Source of the DNA: Argyresthia goedartella
Taxonomy: Eukaryota; Arthropoda; Insecta; Lepidoptera; Argyresthiidae
Assembly (NCBI GenBank): GCA_949825045.1
Contig: OX463813.1
Location: 1,984,001-2,048,000 of the forward strand
Direction of reading: 5' to 3'
DNA: 64,000 nucleotides
Shown: piece by piece, positions 42,338-53,757 of the stretch
Layout: each line of letters begins with the position of its first letter
Position numbering within the stretch: the stretch's first letter is position 1
Notes under the pieces: model-generated
What the model was told of the DNA's origin: nothing
The model's database searches: none
The model's input: the letters and a program-made list of their open reading frames with translations, nothing else
Program-made: the position numbers and the translations under genes

Positions 42338-42631
42338 TTAAGATAATTCTCTGATTTTTTTCCATAAACTGCACCAAACAGTCACTCTTTGTGGATGTAT
42401 CGGCTTTTCAACAATCACTCGTGGATTCTCGTTTGCCCAAATGCGACAATTCGGTTTGTTAACGAATCCACTGAGGTGAAAGTGTGCCTCGTCGCTGAAT
42501 ATGAGTTTCGTTGTAAAGTCACCATTCACTTCTGTCTGTTCAACCAACCATTCGGCATATTGACGACGCTTGAAATGGTCAGTAGACTTTAACTCTTGAA
42601 TCATTTGAAGCGTGTGAAATAAAAGGAGCAA
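42338..42631 (-). pseudogene. Mariner-like transposase central part, minus strand
   Basis: Contains KLIFSDEAHFHLSGFVNKPN with the first catalytic Asp and CRIWANENPRVIVEKPIHPQ RVTVWC. It breaks off after SLWKK. In an intact gene this part precedes the C-terminus at 42167-42304 on the same strand; here the two are in opposite orientation, so the copy has been rearranged. Confidence 0.8.
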
Positions 42632-44290
42632 TACAAATCTTCATGAGTGTAATAACTCAGCATATAGACACATTGTACAGCGGTCAAGAAACATTAAAAA
42701 ACAGAATAAAATGTTTGGAAGACAAACATTGTATGTTGTTTGTCTTCATTGAAAATATATCAACAAAAGAAAAGCTATTCAAATTAGAAGCTAAGTACGC
42801 AGCGATTGGAACTGGAAGCCCTAAAACTATACCATCAACAAATACCCTCAAGACATATGATAACGATAACAAACTTGTTATATACGGAGAAGACGAGATC
42901 TTTAACGAAAGGGAAAATCACTCATGACCTAAAAATGCAAATATACCAGAATAAACTAAACATAAATTTACAAGCTTACGTAGAAAATATCTATCGGATC
43001 GAATGAAAAGGCCACAAAGAACACATTCTTATTGAACTCACAAGCAAGAAAATTACTCAACGTATCTTGAACCTAACCAAAAACCCCTAATATTTTTACT
43101 ACCGAACACCTAGAAAGATTTAAAGGAAGCAAGAAAAGCCGGAAAATATGCAGCGATAAGAAATAATAAACTAATAATAAAAGAACAAAGATATCACAAC
43201 ATGCAAGAAGAACAAATAATGAGAAATGGAATCTACGAAAACAACCCTCCCAAAATGAATAGAGAAACCATCACCAACAAAATAGTCATTACAATTAACA
43301 AAATATAAAAAGGCCAATACAATCATGAACAGAATCGCGAAGAAGATATGCAATACGAGAAACAATTCAGAACATGTCCTTTTTACTATAACTTTTACGA
43401 TGGACATGTCAAACAGCATGAACGAATGGAACAAAACATACCTATACAAGATAATGGCCAACAAATAAACAGACAACAACACAAGCAACAACAACCACAA
43501 ATACAGAACGACCCAAAAACAAGAACAAAAAAATCCTATACAGAAGCTGTGAAAAATACAAACAGAAACCAGAAATACCAAGCTTATCAAATAAGTCTAC
43601 AACTTGGAAATGAACAACAAAGACAAGATACATCACATATTTTTTTTTTTAGGATATTAGCACATAACATACAAAGCCTAAAAAACAAACCTGAAATACT
43701 AGAAAGCATCCTCCGAGACCAAATACCACAACAATATATCTCCCAGAAACATGGATTGGTAATCATCAAAAAGATATCATACAAATAAATGGATATGAAT
43801 TTGCAGCCGCTTTCCATCCGCGTGAACGAGAGGCGTTGCAATACTTCTACGTAATGGAATCAAATTTAACGAGATTACAAAGACCACAAACCTATCAGTA
43901 GAATTTATAATAGAATCTGCAGTCGATATTCAACCAAATATTACTTTAATCTCATCATATAGGAAAGACTAGAAAATAGAAACTTTATTTGAATCTTTAG
44001 ATAAGTATGTTGATAAACTTAAAAACAAACCACAGAAACATACTATAATAACCGGTGACTTATCCTTCAAAAAACCAAAGATTCTGAAAGGCTAGCAAAT
44101 AATCTTAAAGAAATTAATCTTCAACAACTAATAACAGAACCAACAAAAATAACAATCTGTTGCTCTACGTGTATAGATTTACTCTTCACCAATAACAGAA
44201 ACTACGAAATAAATGTAGAGGAACTAGGAATTTCCGACCATAAAAGTGTAATGTATAAATCACCTTTAAACAAAAACCTACAAATAATGA
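42632..44290 (+). pseudogene. Z1-like LINE relic (ORF1 and endonuclease)
   Basis: Heavily mutated element related to Z1. Fragments in order: coiled-coil-like ORF1, KLVIYGEDE, INLQAYVENIYRI and ILIELTSKKITQRIL (FP-like domain, 42870-43200); an Asn/Gln-rich tail (43430-43600); then AHNIQSLKNKPEILES (43661) and, around 44040-44260, TIITGDLS, CIDLLFTNN and ISDHKSV of the endonuclease. Stops and frameshifts are everywhere and the RT is missing. Confidence 0.72.
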
Positions 44291-44542
44291 AAACAAAATA
44301 AATAGTAAAAATATATTTAACACCTTACAATATAACTCTATTCAAACAAGTATGACAAAAACAGATTCTAATGTTGCATGAAAAATATTATTAACCGGTT
44401 AATTCCCAATAGCGATATAAGTAATATTATTTTTAACATAAGCAGGTTTCTGATAAGTCTGTTCAATAAAAACAGCTGATGTCAAGTTGAACTTGGTTAT
44501 TAGCTGCGTCGCATATAATATATGCTAACAACATATATGCTA

Positions 44543-44915
44543 ACAACAACTGTGGAACGCACTTCCTTGTGCGATAAGAGACAGCCCCACTCTTTTCGCT
44601 TTCAAAAACCGGGTGAAAGAGCACTTCCTCTCTCTTTTGTGATAGTTTTAGTATGTATATTATTATTATATGTAAACTTTATGCACAGGTTTATGTATGT
44701 ATTGATACGTATTTAGTAGTTTGGTATATACGAGTATGTATTTTATTTACCGTTTTTTATAGATATGTAATTTAATTATATGTATTTTATTATTGTTTAG
44801 ATATTGTGCACTGCCTACCCTTTATTGATAAAATTTCCTGTCATGCCTTGGTTTGCTGGAAGAAATCTCTTTTTAGAGATAAGCTCGCCTTTGTACATAC
44901 GTTTTCTCTTAATGT
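44543..44915 (+). pseudogene. E1-family LINE tail, plus strand
   Basis: LWNALPCAIRDSPTLFAFKN followed by RVKEHFLSLL and a stop matches the C-terminus of E1 (38871-39648). The 3' UTR shares GGTTTGCTGGAAGAAAT and AGATAAGCTCGCCTTTGTAC with E1, in opposite orientation to that copy. Ends where the GGGTTCCGTA repeat begins. DNA at 44291-44542 is unassigned. Confidence 0.75.
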
Positions 44916-45325
44916 ATCTTTTTAGGGTTCCGTACCCAACGGGTAAGAACGGAACCCTATTACTAAGACTTCGCTGTCCGTCCGTCCGTCTGTCACCAGG
45001 CTGTATCTCAAGAACTTAGCTAGCTAGAGAGTTGAAATTTTCACAGATTATGTATTTCTGTTGCCGCTACAACAACAAATACTAAAAAACAGGATAAAAT
45101 AAATATTTAAGGGGGCTCCCATACAACAATACCACATACAAACTTATGGATGCACCTGGTTACGTACATGGAGTGTGAAAGTAACCGCACCAATAACTTT
45201 GTAAACAATATTTTGCTGTGTAAACTCTAAACTATTCACTCCACACCATCGCTTCCATTAAACGGTGGTGCGAAACCCTTCGTGCGCGATTTAGACTCGC
45301 ACTTGACCGGTTTTTTTGAATAACT
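44916..45325. repeat. Interspersed repeat of the GGGTTCCGTACCC type
   Basis: Starts TAGGGTTCCGTACCCAACGG with AACGGAACCCTATTACTAAG and a CCGTCCGTCCGTC run, and ends near GCGCGATTTAGACTCGCAC TTGACCGGTTTTTTT. I recognise both blocks as very common in lepidopteran genomes. Non-coding; transposon class not established. Confidence 0.6.
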
Positions 45326-46475
45326 GTGTTCAATAAAGAATTATGAATTATGAAATATCTACTAATTTTCTATATTAATTAGATAGGTACAAATATATTG
45401 AGTCAGAGTAAAGTTAGGAATAAAATTATTCATGTTGAAATAAAGATTAGCATCGCTTTGATGACACGTAAAATTATGAAAATTAATATTTATTCTATGC
45501 ACAGATTTGTTTTGTTGTGTGTATTAGAATAATCAGTTCGTATTTGTATCGAGCACGTTGGTGGTAATAAGCAAAGTGTTCGGCACGCTGCGCTACCTCG
45601 ACCTTGTCGCAATCAGTATATAGCCGCGGGGCGACGTGGACGCCCCCGCAGTAGCATAGGCTCGAACAACAAGTTAAGACAAGATTTATATTCATGCATT
45701 ACATGTCATTTCAATGTTCGATTTCGACAATTAAATATCAATTAATTTTATCCAAAAATTGTTTGAGCGAGACGGCATAAGGATACAAAGTCAGACTGTA
45801 TACATCCAAGCGAGATGAATATATAACTCTTTCTTCAAATAATTGAGTTGTTCAAAAAAATCGACAAATTGACGTATGATATTTATTTTGATACATAGTT
45901 CCTGCGTTTTCTGAGGTATGGTGACAGTGAAACATCGGAGGTTCGAACTGATTTGAAATAAATATTTTGGGATTTCTCTGTGCTGATAATTCAACAAGAT
46001 GCTCCGCAACATGCATCTTGCGAATATTCTTTTGTATTTACACGGCCAATTCTGAAATTAATAAAGAAATTGCTTACCTTTTTGCATCAAATAACATACT
46101 GAGTCATGCTTAGCTTACTGGAGTTTCTTTGGCAATATTTGTAAAGATAAATTCATTCAAATGGACCAAAATTTACACATTTGATATATTTCTAGGTCTG
46201 TAGATATTGTTTTCATATAACCAATTGAACCAAAAACATAATTTCAATAATATCCTTACATAAACGTAAAGAACTCCGAATAATGAGTATGATTTTTTCA
46301 TGATCACTGCGAGATTTATGATTTCAAACAATGTACGGCCCACGGTTACTTGTGGGTTTTTCTCTGAGAAGTATCCGCTTTTAGAACGTACACCTAGTTT
46401 CAAATGAATGAAGAGCTCTCAGAAATTTGCAATTATCCAACAGAATAAACAATATTTTGATTTATTTGATTGATT
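45326..46475. other. AT-rich DNA without recognised genes
   Basis: About 1.15 kb. A GC-rich patch at 45550-45665 has no supported function. Nothing else seen. Confidence 0.45.
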
Positions 46476-46857
46476 TGCCCTTTCTTATTCCTGGTATATA
46501 CATATTAACGATCTGCCTTTTTTGGTGGAGAAATTGACTGACACAGTTGTTGGCTGATTATTCTTTACTGATATTCTAAATTGAATGACAAAAATAACAT
46601 TTTGATGATGTTAATGATTTATTGTCTGTTACCTTGAATTGGTTCACAGTTAATAATTTTTTATTAAACGCTGGTAATACCAAGTGCATTGAATTTTCAC
46701 TTCCGAAAGTCAGTCAAGTTGATACCAGTTTCGAGTTGGACAGCAACACATTAGAATTAGTAAATGATACGAAGTTTCTTGGAATAACCATTGACATCAA
46801 ATTGCAATGGGGACTCCATGGATAAATTAGCTGGTAGAAAAAGTTCTGCGACTTACG
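46476..46857 (+). pseudogene. D1 relic, RT palm part
   Basis: Diverged copy of D1 positions 30418-30795 (PFLFLVYI.NDLPFLVEKLT, then LNWFTVNNFLLNAGNTKCIE). The FADD motif is lost through small deletions. Ends at CTTACGG, where a J2-like relic starts; a D1 piece resumes at 48995. Confidence 0.82.
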
Positions 46858-48060
46858 GAGTCGTCGATCAGTAACTACCAACTTACTGACACTGGACAAG
46901 ATTTCGGAGAGCATGGACGGGGTGGATGTCACCTATCTGGACTTCGGTAAGACATTCGATAGAGTCGATAATACCTTGATAATACTTTGGACACTATTTA
47001 CACACATTGATCTAGCCCCAAACTAGGATTCCCTGTATCTTGGATACTAGACAACGATACACATACTTATATAGATAAATATTATTCTTAGATAGAAAAA
47101 CAACCATGACTAGGGTACAAACATCCGTTCTCATCAAACAAATATTTGCCCACACCGGGACTCGATCCCGGGACCCTTGGCTTCGTTGGCAGGGTCACTG
47201 CCGACTCGGCCATTTGGATCGTCAATTCGATAACGATGTCCAAATGAAGAAATTGTGTTCCATTGGATTTGCCCTACGAATGCTGGTTTTATTTGCTGGC
47301 TAACTTAAGAATCGCCAACAATATGTGCGACATGGTAGTTTTGAGTCCCAGTCGTACCACATACGATCGGGTATTAGCCAAGGCTCTATTCTTGGTCCAT
47401 TGTTATTTATCATCATGGTAAATTACCTGGAAACAGAGCTAAAACATGTTTTGTGCATTGGTACGCGGACGATCTGAAACTAGTACTTCTCGTGAATTCA
47501 GAGGATGATGGCAGGCTACTACAGGAAGATCTAGTTTCGGTTCATCGATTGAGTATGAACAACAAACCCCTGTTCAATAATGAGAAGTATTATTGCATTA
47601 TGTCGTTCACGCCTTTGATGCGACGTATACACTCGGCACGGTGCCTATGACTCGAGTGTATACGATGAAGGACCTCGGTATTTTGATCGACCCTAAACTT
47701 ATATTCCATGAGTACCTGATCACTTTGGACAAGGAATGTTTTAAAAGATTTGTGTTTCTGATACGGAATAGTAACGGATGCTGTAATTTGGGCGTGGTCC
47801 AGCTTCTTTACACGGCCGTAGTGAGGACCGAACTTGAATCTTGCTCGTTGATTTGAAATCTACACAAAAGCTTATCTTAATGCTCGAGAAGGTACAAAAA
47901 TCATTTCTACGATACTAGAGGAAATTTAGATATAACCTTACCTTTATCTATATGCTTTTATATTGGGTATGATCAGATACAACCTCTAGCCGTACCATAC
48001 CTCACTAGAGGTAAAACGTACCACTGAACATCTTCTTGATGTGCATTAATTGTTGCGATG
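46858..48060 (+). pseudogene. J2-family LINE relic with a SINE inserted
   Basis: Very decayed relative of J2: DVTYLDFGKTFDRVDN (motif A, Asp present), then after the SINE FDNDVQMKKLCSIGFALRM, SGISQGSILGPLLFIIM, a damaged catalytic region, VYTMKDLGILIDPKLIF, LMLEKVQKSFLR, and the YIGYDQ-type end matching J2 near 35100-35180. Many stops and frameshifts. Confidence 0.72.
46972..47226 (-). mobile_element. tRNA-derived SINE with target-site duplication
   Basis: On the minus strand it starts with a tRNA-like head: TGGCCGAGTCGGCAGTGACC (A-box region) and GGGATCGAGTCCC (B box, 47157-47169), and ends CCAAGTATTATCAAGGTAT. TCGATAA flanks it on both sides (46965-46971 and 47227-47233). Pol III transcription from the internal boxes is known for such SINEs. 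A tail-end copy lies at 50050-50130. Confidence 0.8.
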
Positions 48061-48355
48061 TCACGTTACGATGGGTTGGTGTAAATAATCCCCCGTAACA
48101 GAAGCTTAATAAAGGAATTTAGAGAGTAGGTCCTAATAAATACTAAATGAAGCGTTTAAAAAAAGGATCAAACAGCAAGTCAAATCCAATGCTGTCAAAA
48201 ATGTAAACAATAATAATTTTCATAGTTATTCCTACGAAGAAAGCTGGAAGTCAAGTCCATTACATGAGTCAATCGCAAGGTTGAACTATTTATCAGATGA
48301 CAATATTGGAGTGCTCAAGGCTCAGGTCCTATAAAACGGGAAGAGGATTTCACAA
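48061..48355. other. Unassigned DNA after the J2 relic
   Basis: No gene recognised; may include further decayed J2 3' sequence. Confidence 0.35.
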
Positions 48356-48420
48356 AGTCAAAGTCAAAGTACTTTATTGCTGTAGATATTTACATATACT
48401 TAGCAAACGTCATTTTTGAC
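48356..48420 (-). repeat. D1 3'-end fragment, minus strand
   Basis: CAAAGTCAAAGTCAAAGTAC followed by the inverse of the D1 3' UTR (TGTAGATATTTACATATACT TAGCAAACGTCATTTTT). A 65-bp dead-end copy. Confidence 0.8.
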
Positions 48421-48994
48421 ACTTATTTTTAAACCTTGACTGTATTTGGTGACTAACTCATTTTAGGATACAGCGATTAGTATAGCGAAAACCCTGCAGC
48501 GAGTGACAGCGCTGACCTTGTCATTGTGGTATGTGCGCTGTTCGTGCCTGACAAATAGCGTGGGCGCGCGCGAAGGCACCAGCGGCGCACAGCGGCGCGC
48601 CTGCGGTCTCCGCTAGTCAATGTCGGCTGCAGCACCGCTATTCTGAAATAAAAGTGGTAGGTTCTGCGAGAAGAATGCATGATAGTTATGTCTTGTATTT
48701 TTTTCTCTCATGTGAATTTGTTATTGCATGATATTGTTATTAATAAAATACATAACAATACATTAACTGAATTGAACTAACCTTATTTAATTGAAATTGA
48801 CTAATATTGTATTTCAATAATGTAATGTATATTTTTTCGTACTAAAACGCTCGTTTTAATCACGACCAACAAGATTTTTTATCGCGATACGTGTGCAGAG
48901 GTTACTTGTGCTGGCGAATTTACGTTTTCTTAGCGTACGAATCTCGACAACCCCTCGTCGTCCGGTCAGAAACCGCCTTGTGCAAACTCCCTAA
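48421..48994. other. Unassigned DNA with a GC-rich patch
   Basis: GCGCGCGCGAAGGC and CAGCGGCGCACAGCGGCGCG at 48565-48600 stand out from AT-rich surroundings. No frame supported. Confidence 0.35.
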
Positions 48995-49190
48995 GCTCGC
49001 AAAAGTTAGCAATTCGTTCAAGGGCCAGTGCATTCTCTACTAACACAAGATACCTCTGGAGATTGAAATTGTCATTTAAGCTATTTAAGAACCATGTAAA
49101 ACAAATTTGTCTATAAAGGGACGTTACAATGTTCAAGATTAAATAAATGACAGGACTGCACGGTGTGAAATTAACTCAACACAGTACTTG
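48995..49190 (+). pseudogene. D1 relic, C-terminal end
   Basis: Matches D1 31148-31345 (AAAGTTAGCAATTCGTTCAA, CAGTGCATTCTCTAC, CAATGTTCAAGATTA). With 46476-46857 it forms one old D1 copy broken up by the intervening insertions and deletions. Confidence 0.78.
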
Positions 49191-50049
49191 CTATTATTAT
49201 ATAATTAAAAATGAGCTCCACCCCCACCCATTGAAAGAGAAACATAAAAAGCAACTGGAAAAATAGAAGCAATGGCGCTGTTAATCCTGTCTGATGTAGA
49301 AAGAAATCACTCCAGAGAACAATAATTCCTTCAATCCTTTCTGAAGTTTTAATCACAATCAGAGAGTGACAAATGTAAGGACAACTAGAGAGCGCACTAT
49401 TTGATTTGAAAAAAAAATTTTTTTTTTTTTGTAACACCTTAAAAAATGGGCACAAATATTGTGCAATATAGGATTTTCTGTTGGTCTACTTTTCCATTTA
49501 ATGAACCCTCTTTAACTTGACTAGCCATGGTCAAGCGGCGGGCAAAATCTGTTAAATAAAATTTGAGTTAAAAGCTGGCATTATCAAATGATTAAAAATA
49601 TGAAGGAAGAGTGGTCAAAATGGGAACGAATTACAAGACAGCAGGAATTTAAGTGTCCCTCAACCTTCCTTTGAGTGGTAGGTTGGTCATCCGGGCCCAC
49701 TAAAAGCAATCCTCTATCTACAATAACTGTTTTGTGGAAAAAACTTCAAGCAATTCTGTAAAACGCATAAATAAAGTCGGATTACAGTTCCGAGCCCTGT
49801 AATACAATATCCATATATTACAAGCCCAATTGGAGATTTAGATAGTGCTTAAGTTTTTGTAAAACTTGACTTTATCCCGCCTTGCTACGAGTGACGAAGT
49901 TAAAACGAAATTAATATGGCGTAGGGTTTGTGCGAGTTGAAGTTACTTCCATTATATAAGTGGGATTTAGATCAGTTAAGGCCAAATGCAGAGACAAATG
50001 CTTAAGAAAAGTGTCGCTTGTACGCTCTTGTTATTGTTATCGTTGTCTA
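49191..50049. other. Unassigned region
   Basis: No gene; a poly-A/poly-T hairpin-like run at 49408-49432. Nothing else recognised. Confidence 0.4.
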
Positions 50050-50130
50050 GTACCCAAGATACGGGGAATCCTAGTTTGGGGCTAGATCAATGTGTGTAAA
50101 TAGTGTCCAAGGTATTATTATTATTATTAT
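50050..50130 (+). mobile_element. SINE 3' fragment
   Basis: CCCAAGATACGGGGAATCCT AGTTTGGGGCTAGATCAATG and GTCCAAGGTATTATTATTAT match the 3' half of the SINE at 46972-47226 in opposite orientation. Ends in a TTA tandem tail. The tRNA-like head is missing. Confidence 0.75.
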
Positions 50131-50535
50131 TGATGATGATTGATAAATGATAAGATTGGATATTGTAAAGGTATTTTAATGATTAAGAACAATTACGGAA
50201 ATGCTATGATAAATGATTAGGACTGCTATGAGCCACGCGGAGCTCTTGCTGTCCGAACGTGAACTGATTTGAATAGAACGACAGCGGCCGCGCAGGACTG
50301 CTGAATTGGGAAAATGTGCGGTGCTCCCGGGCGGGAGATGAAACATACTAATATGTTTCGTCATAATGATGAATTGATGATGATAACAAAATATGAAATG
50401 TGTATAAATGAGTTAACTTAAATGTGCTTTAGATTCAACATTGATATAAAATGATTAATTGAAAATGTTTGATACAAATTAATTATTAAACTTAAATATT
50501 TCACGCATTTCATCGTCTTTGATTATCTTTTACAC
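50131..50535. other. Region downstream of the BEL-3 envelope frame
   Basis: On the minus strand this follows the envelope stop and might hold a 3' LTR, but no TG...CA boundaries or second copy could be identified. A GC-rich stretch lies at 50280-50340. Confidence 0.35.
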
Positions 50536-51365
50536 CTATGTCTTTCTCACTGAAAATTGTCTTGAAAAGAATAGGCGAAGTGCCACGCGCGTTCTAACAC
50601 TCTTTAGTGAGGAGGAGCCCTGATCATTCGAATTACGCGGGCCAACACTTGGTTTTGCTTTTTGCTCACTCACACTAGGCTCAATATGCCTATCACTACA
50701 CACACTGGCACTGACACTGCTGATGATTGCGGGTGCGGCGGCGGCGGCGGGCGGAGAAGCCTGCACGCGCCGGCTTGCGTAGAGCACGCATGCGACTCCT
50801 CCAGCTCCAATTATAATATAGATTGCTGCATATTGATGAACGTCGTGGTATGATAGTCTCTTTGACAGCTCTGGGCTCTCCTTCATCTGCTTGATCTGCT
50901 CACTAATTTCTTTCAGGCTTTGTTCCCGACTACTGTCATCTTCTGTTTCATTATGGATTGGTATGGAGATATTCATGATATGATTAATTTCTGCCATTCT
51001 TGGAAAGTCTGTTTCGGAATGAGTCTTGATTTCATTCGTCATTTGGTTATGTGAGTAGGTAGTATGATAATCTCCTTTGATAACACAACCATGACCTACA
51101 GTCATAATTCCAACCTTGCTGAGTCGCTCGGCGGTAATCTGAAGCTCGCACATTATTTTGACGGTGCATTGTTCGCAGCAGAAGTAAAAATACATGTTGA
51201 TATTATTTAATTCCGACCACTGATCTTCGCATTCCTTGGTGAATACTTCGCATCTGTTTAAATCTTTGTTCATTTGGCAAAGACTTGAGTCTGATTTGAT
51301 TTGATAGATAGTATTCTGTAGATGGCACAAATACGTGTCCCCGTCGATACTTTGACTGCAGAAGA
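50536..51365 (-). pseudogene. Envelope-like C-terminal fragment of BEL-3
   Basis: Partial class of insect retroelement envelope related to baculovirus F-type fusion proteins. Seen are a run of conserved-looking cysteines (about 51330-51120), a GHGC motif, a heptad-like polar region (SREQSLKEISEQIKQMKESP), a hydrophobic membrane anchor YAAIYIIIGAGGVACVLYA near 50840, and a cytoplasmic tail ending at 50536. Signal peptide, fusion peptide and the N-terminal subunit are absent. It is fused directly to the end of the RNase H region in a different frame. Assignment rests on layout and motif style, so it is moderate. Confidence 0.58.
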
Positions 51366-52588
51366 CCTTGCTTGTCTAGCATCAGTGTAAGATTCAATAA
51401 CTTGCTTTTTGCGTGCACCCTGCTATTTTTGTTGAGATTTTCAATTTCATCTGAAAACTCTGATTGCTGGAAGTGCTTAATAATTTGGATTTTTGCTTGA
51501 CGTAATTCTTGAAGCGAGAGGTAAGGCTGCTTCTGATTACATTTGTCCTTTAATAAAGCGCGTCGTATCCATGCTAGTACACGGACTGCTCGTGTATAAG
51601 TGCTATTCTTGCTAAGTATCGCACCGATGATATCATCACACCTACTCGTATTCGTAGTAGTTGTGACGTTGATTTTTTTTGTTTGATTTTGCTCCTTATC
51701 AGTGACGAAGACCGGCGGCGACTCTTGTTTAGATTGCTTGCTGAATGATGGTAACCACGACGGTCCTTGCCACCATAAAGGGTGCTCTATGAGCTGTGTT
51801 GCTGTGATTCCCCGGCTGGCGCAGTCTGCAGGGTTTTCGTTTGATTTTACGTACCGCCAGCAGTATTTAGGCATTATCTCGGTTATCTGCGTAACCCTGT
51901 TTAATACAAATGGTTTCCAACGGCCTGGGTCGCCTTGGATCCAGCCCAGGACTGCTGTAGAATCTGACCATCCGAATAACTTGATATCATGTCCAACTAG
52001 TGCTTGTTGAACTTTGCTCATTAACTTTGATAATAATAATACTCCACTGAGTTCCAAACGCGGAAGTAATGTTTCCTTGTTTACTGGAACAAGCCTTGAT
52101 TTTGCTGCTACGAGGACGATGGATACTTGATTATTTGTTCTATTTAATATTCTGCTGTATATTACACATGCGTAGGCTTTTGTTGATGAGTCACAATAGC
52201 CATGCAGTTCAATGTTTTCGTTCTCGTGACACCCCAGCCATCTCTGGATGTGATATTGATTTATGTTGTCTAAGTCTGCTTTGATTTTTATCCACTCGGA
52301 AATTATTTCCGTCGGTAGACAGTCATCCCATTGTAAGTTTGCTAACCAAACATTTTGGAAAAGTAGCTTCAGTTTTGTAGAGACTGGAGAAAGCCATCCT
52401 AATGGGTCAAATAGTTTGGAGATATCTGATAAAAGTGATCGCTTGGTCGATTTTTCTGATGGGGATGTATTGATTTTCGATAAAAATGTAAATTGATCTG
52501 ATTTCGGAATCCAGCGTAGTCCAAGTGTTTTGGTTGATTCTGCCTGTTTGAAATCGAGTAATGTTTGACTATTTTGGCTCTTGCTCAC
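51366..52588 (-). pseudogene. BEL-3 pol: RT C-terminus and RNase H region
   Basis: BEL/Pao pol segment: FTFLSKINTSPSEKSTKRSL, SDISKLFDPLGWLSPVSTKL (a hallmark block), then an RNase H-like part with GYCDSSTKAYACVIY, LLPRLELSGVLLL and FGWSDSTAVLGWIQG, and NPADCASRG. It stops in LTLMLDKQGLL, where an intact element would continue into the integrase; instead envelope-like sequence follows. The open frame formally runs on to 51203. Confidence 0.85.
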
Positions 52589-52672
52589 GCCGTCCAGCAG
52601 CCGTTGTTTGTTGGAGGCCCATTTTCTCAGGTTAAAGCCTCCTGATGCCAGTAACTGGATTAAATCAGTCTG

Positions 52673-53240
52673 TTATTGCTTGGTTGATTCAAGGGAATGA
52701 CTACCGCTAAGTAGGTCATCCATGTAAAAACATTCCTCTAACACCTTTCCGGCTGGACTCTTTGTGTATTTGTGATCTTCGTCATTTGCCAATTTCTTCA
52801 AAGTCATCATAGCCAAGAAAAGGGCTGATTTGGTGCCGTATGTCACCGTTGACAGCTGGTATTCCCGAAGGGGTTGCTCTGGTGCTTCCCTCCAGATGAC
52901 TTTTTGATATTTTTGATCTTCTGGGTGAATGTTGATCATTCTAAACATCTTCTCAACGTCTGCTATGTACGCGTATTCATATTGTCTCCATCGTAAAATT
53001 AAGGATTGTAGATCTTGCTGCAGATTCGGCCCAGACATCAAGTCATTGAGACTGTACCCCGTGGAAGTTTTCGCCGATGCGTTGAACACTACGCGCAGTG
53101 ACGTATTCGACGAATCCTCGCGTCGCACACAATGGTGAGGTAAGTAGCAGTTAGGTCTTCGTAATCGTTGATAAATGATTTATAATCGTTGAAGGTATTT
53201 TTCTGCTTTGTAAATTTCCGTTCTAGTTCCATCTTTGAAT
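52673..53240 (-). pseudogene. BEL-3 pol: reverse transcriptase core
   Basis: YLPHHCVRRED and SLRVVFNASAKTSTGYSLND, AYIADVEKMFRMI (motif A), STVTYGTKSALFLA and CFYMDDLLSG (motif C). The part upstream of 53128 (ERKFTKQKNTFNDYKSFIND) is in another frame, and the link to 52588 is broken at 52589-52672. The protease, gag and 5' LTR are missing. Confidence 0.84.
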
Positions 53241-53342
53241 CAATGATCAACAACAATGATACGATACCGCCTATAAACAAGTTCCATTATTTGCGTTCGA
53301 CTCTATGAGGAAGTGCAAGTCTGGTAATCAAATCAATCGAGT

Positions 53343-53604
53343 TCAGCGCTCGTAATTACGGGTCAGCTTGGGACCTGTTAAGTCAACGGTACAACAATGT
53401 GAACATTCTGATGAACAACCACTTGAAAGCCCTATGTATTAGCATCGAGTATATGGTTAAAGAATCCTATAAATCATTACGGTACATTATTCACCATGTT
53501 TCTAAACATTTGCGTGCCCTTGAGAATTTAGGAAGTGGGAAGAGTTTAAATGCGACTCTGAGGAGTTGCCGAGCTTAAATGACTTCAATCAAGTATTCAT
53601 CTCA
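53343..53604 (+). pseudogene. BEL-2 gag, N-terminal fragment
   Basis: SARNYGSAWDLLSQRYNN, NNHLKALCISIEYMVKES, LRYIIHHVSKHLRALENLG and, after a short frame break, WEEFKCDSEELPSLNDFN. This order is typical of the BEL/Pao gag (DUF1759 type). Cut at about 53604 by Jky-2; the zinc-knuckle half resumes at 58699. Confidence 0.78.
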
Positions 53605-53757
53605 CGCACCCATTCTGGGGCGTGGGGAGTCAGGGTCAGATCATCGGATCTCTTCCTGAAGAAGCGCCTCTGTCCACTCCTATGGACAGGTCATCGGGGG
53701 GCCCTCGCGGGCGGTGGAGATCTTCTCACGAGGGGTGTTCCTTTGGATGATCGCCGG

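Noticed and set aside
43171..43590. 139-codon minus-strand hydrophobic frame
   Set aside because: Antisense of the Asn/Gln/Lys-rich tail of the Z1-like relic; AAC/CAA codons read backwards give Val/Leu/Phe.
47157..47215. Functional tRNA gene
   Set aside because: A and B boxes are present, but the acceptor stem and anticodon arm do not form a tRNA and the flanks show a SINE.
50131..50535. 3' LTR of BEL-3
   Set aside because: Expected by position but no TG...CA boundaries, primer-tract or second copy could be shown.
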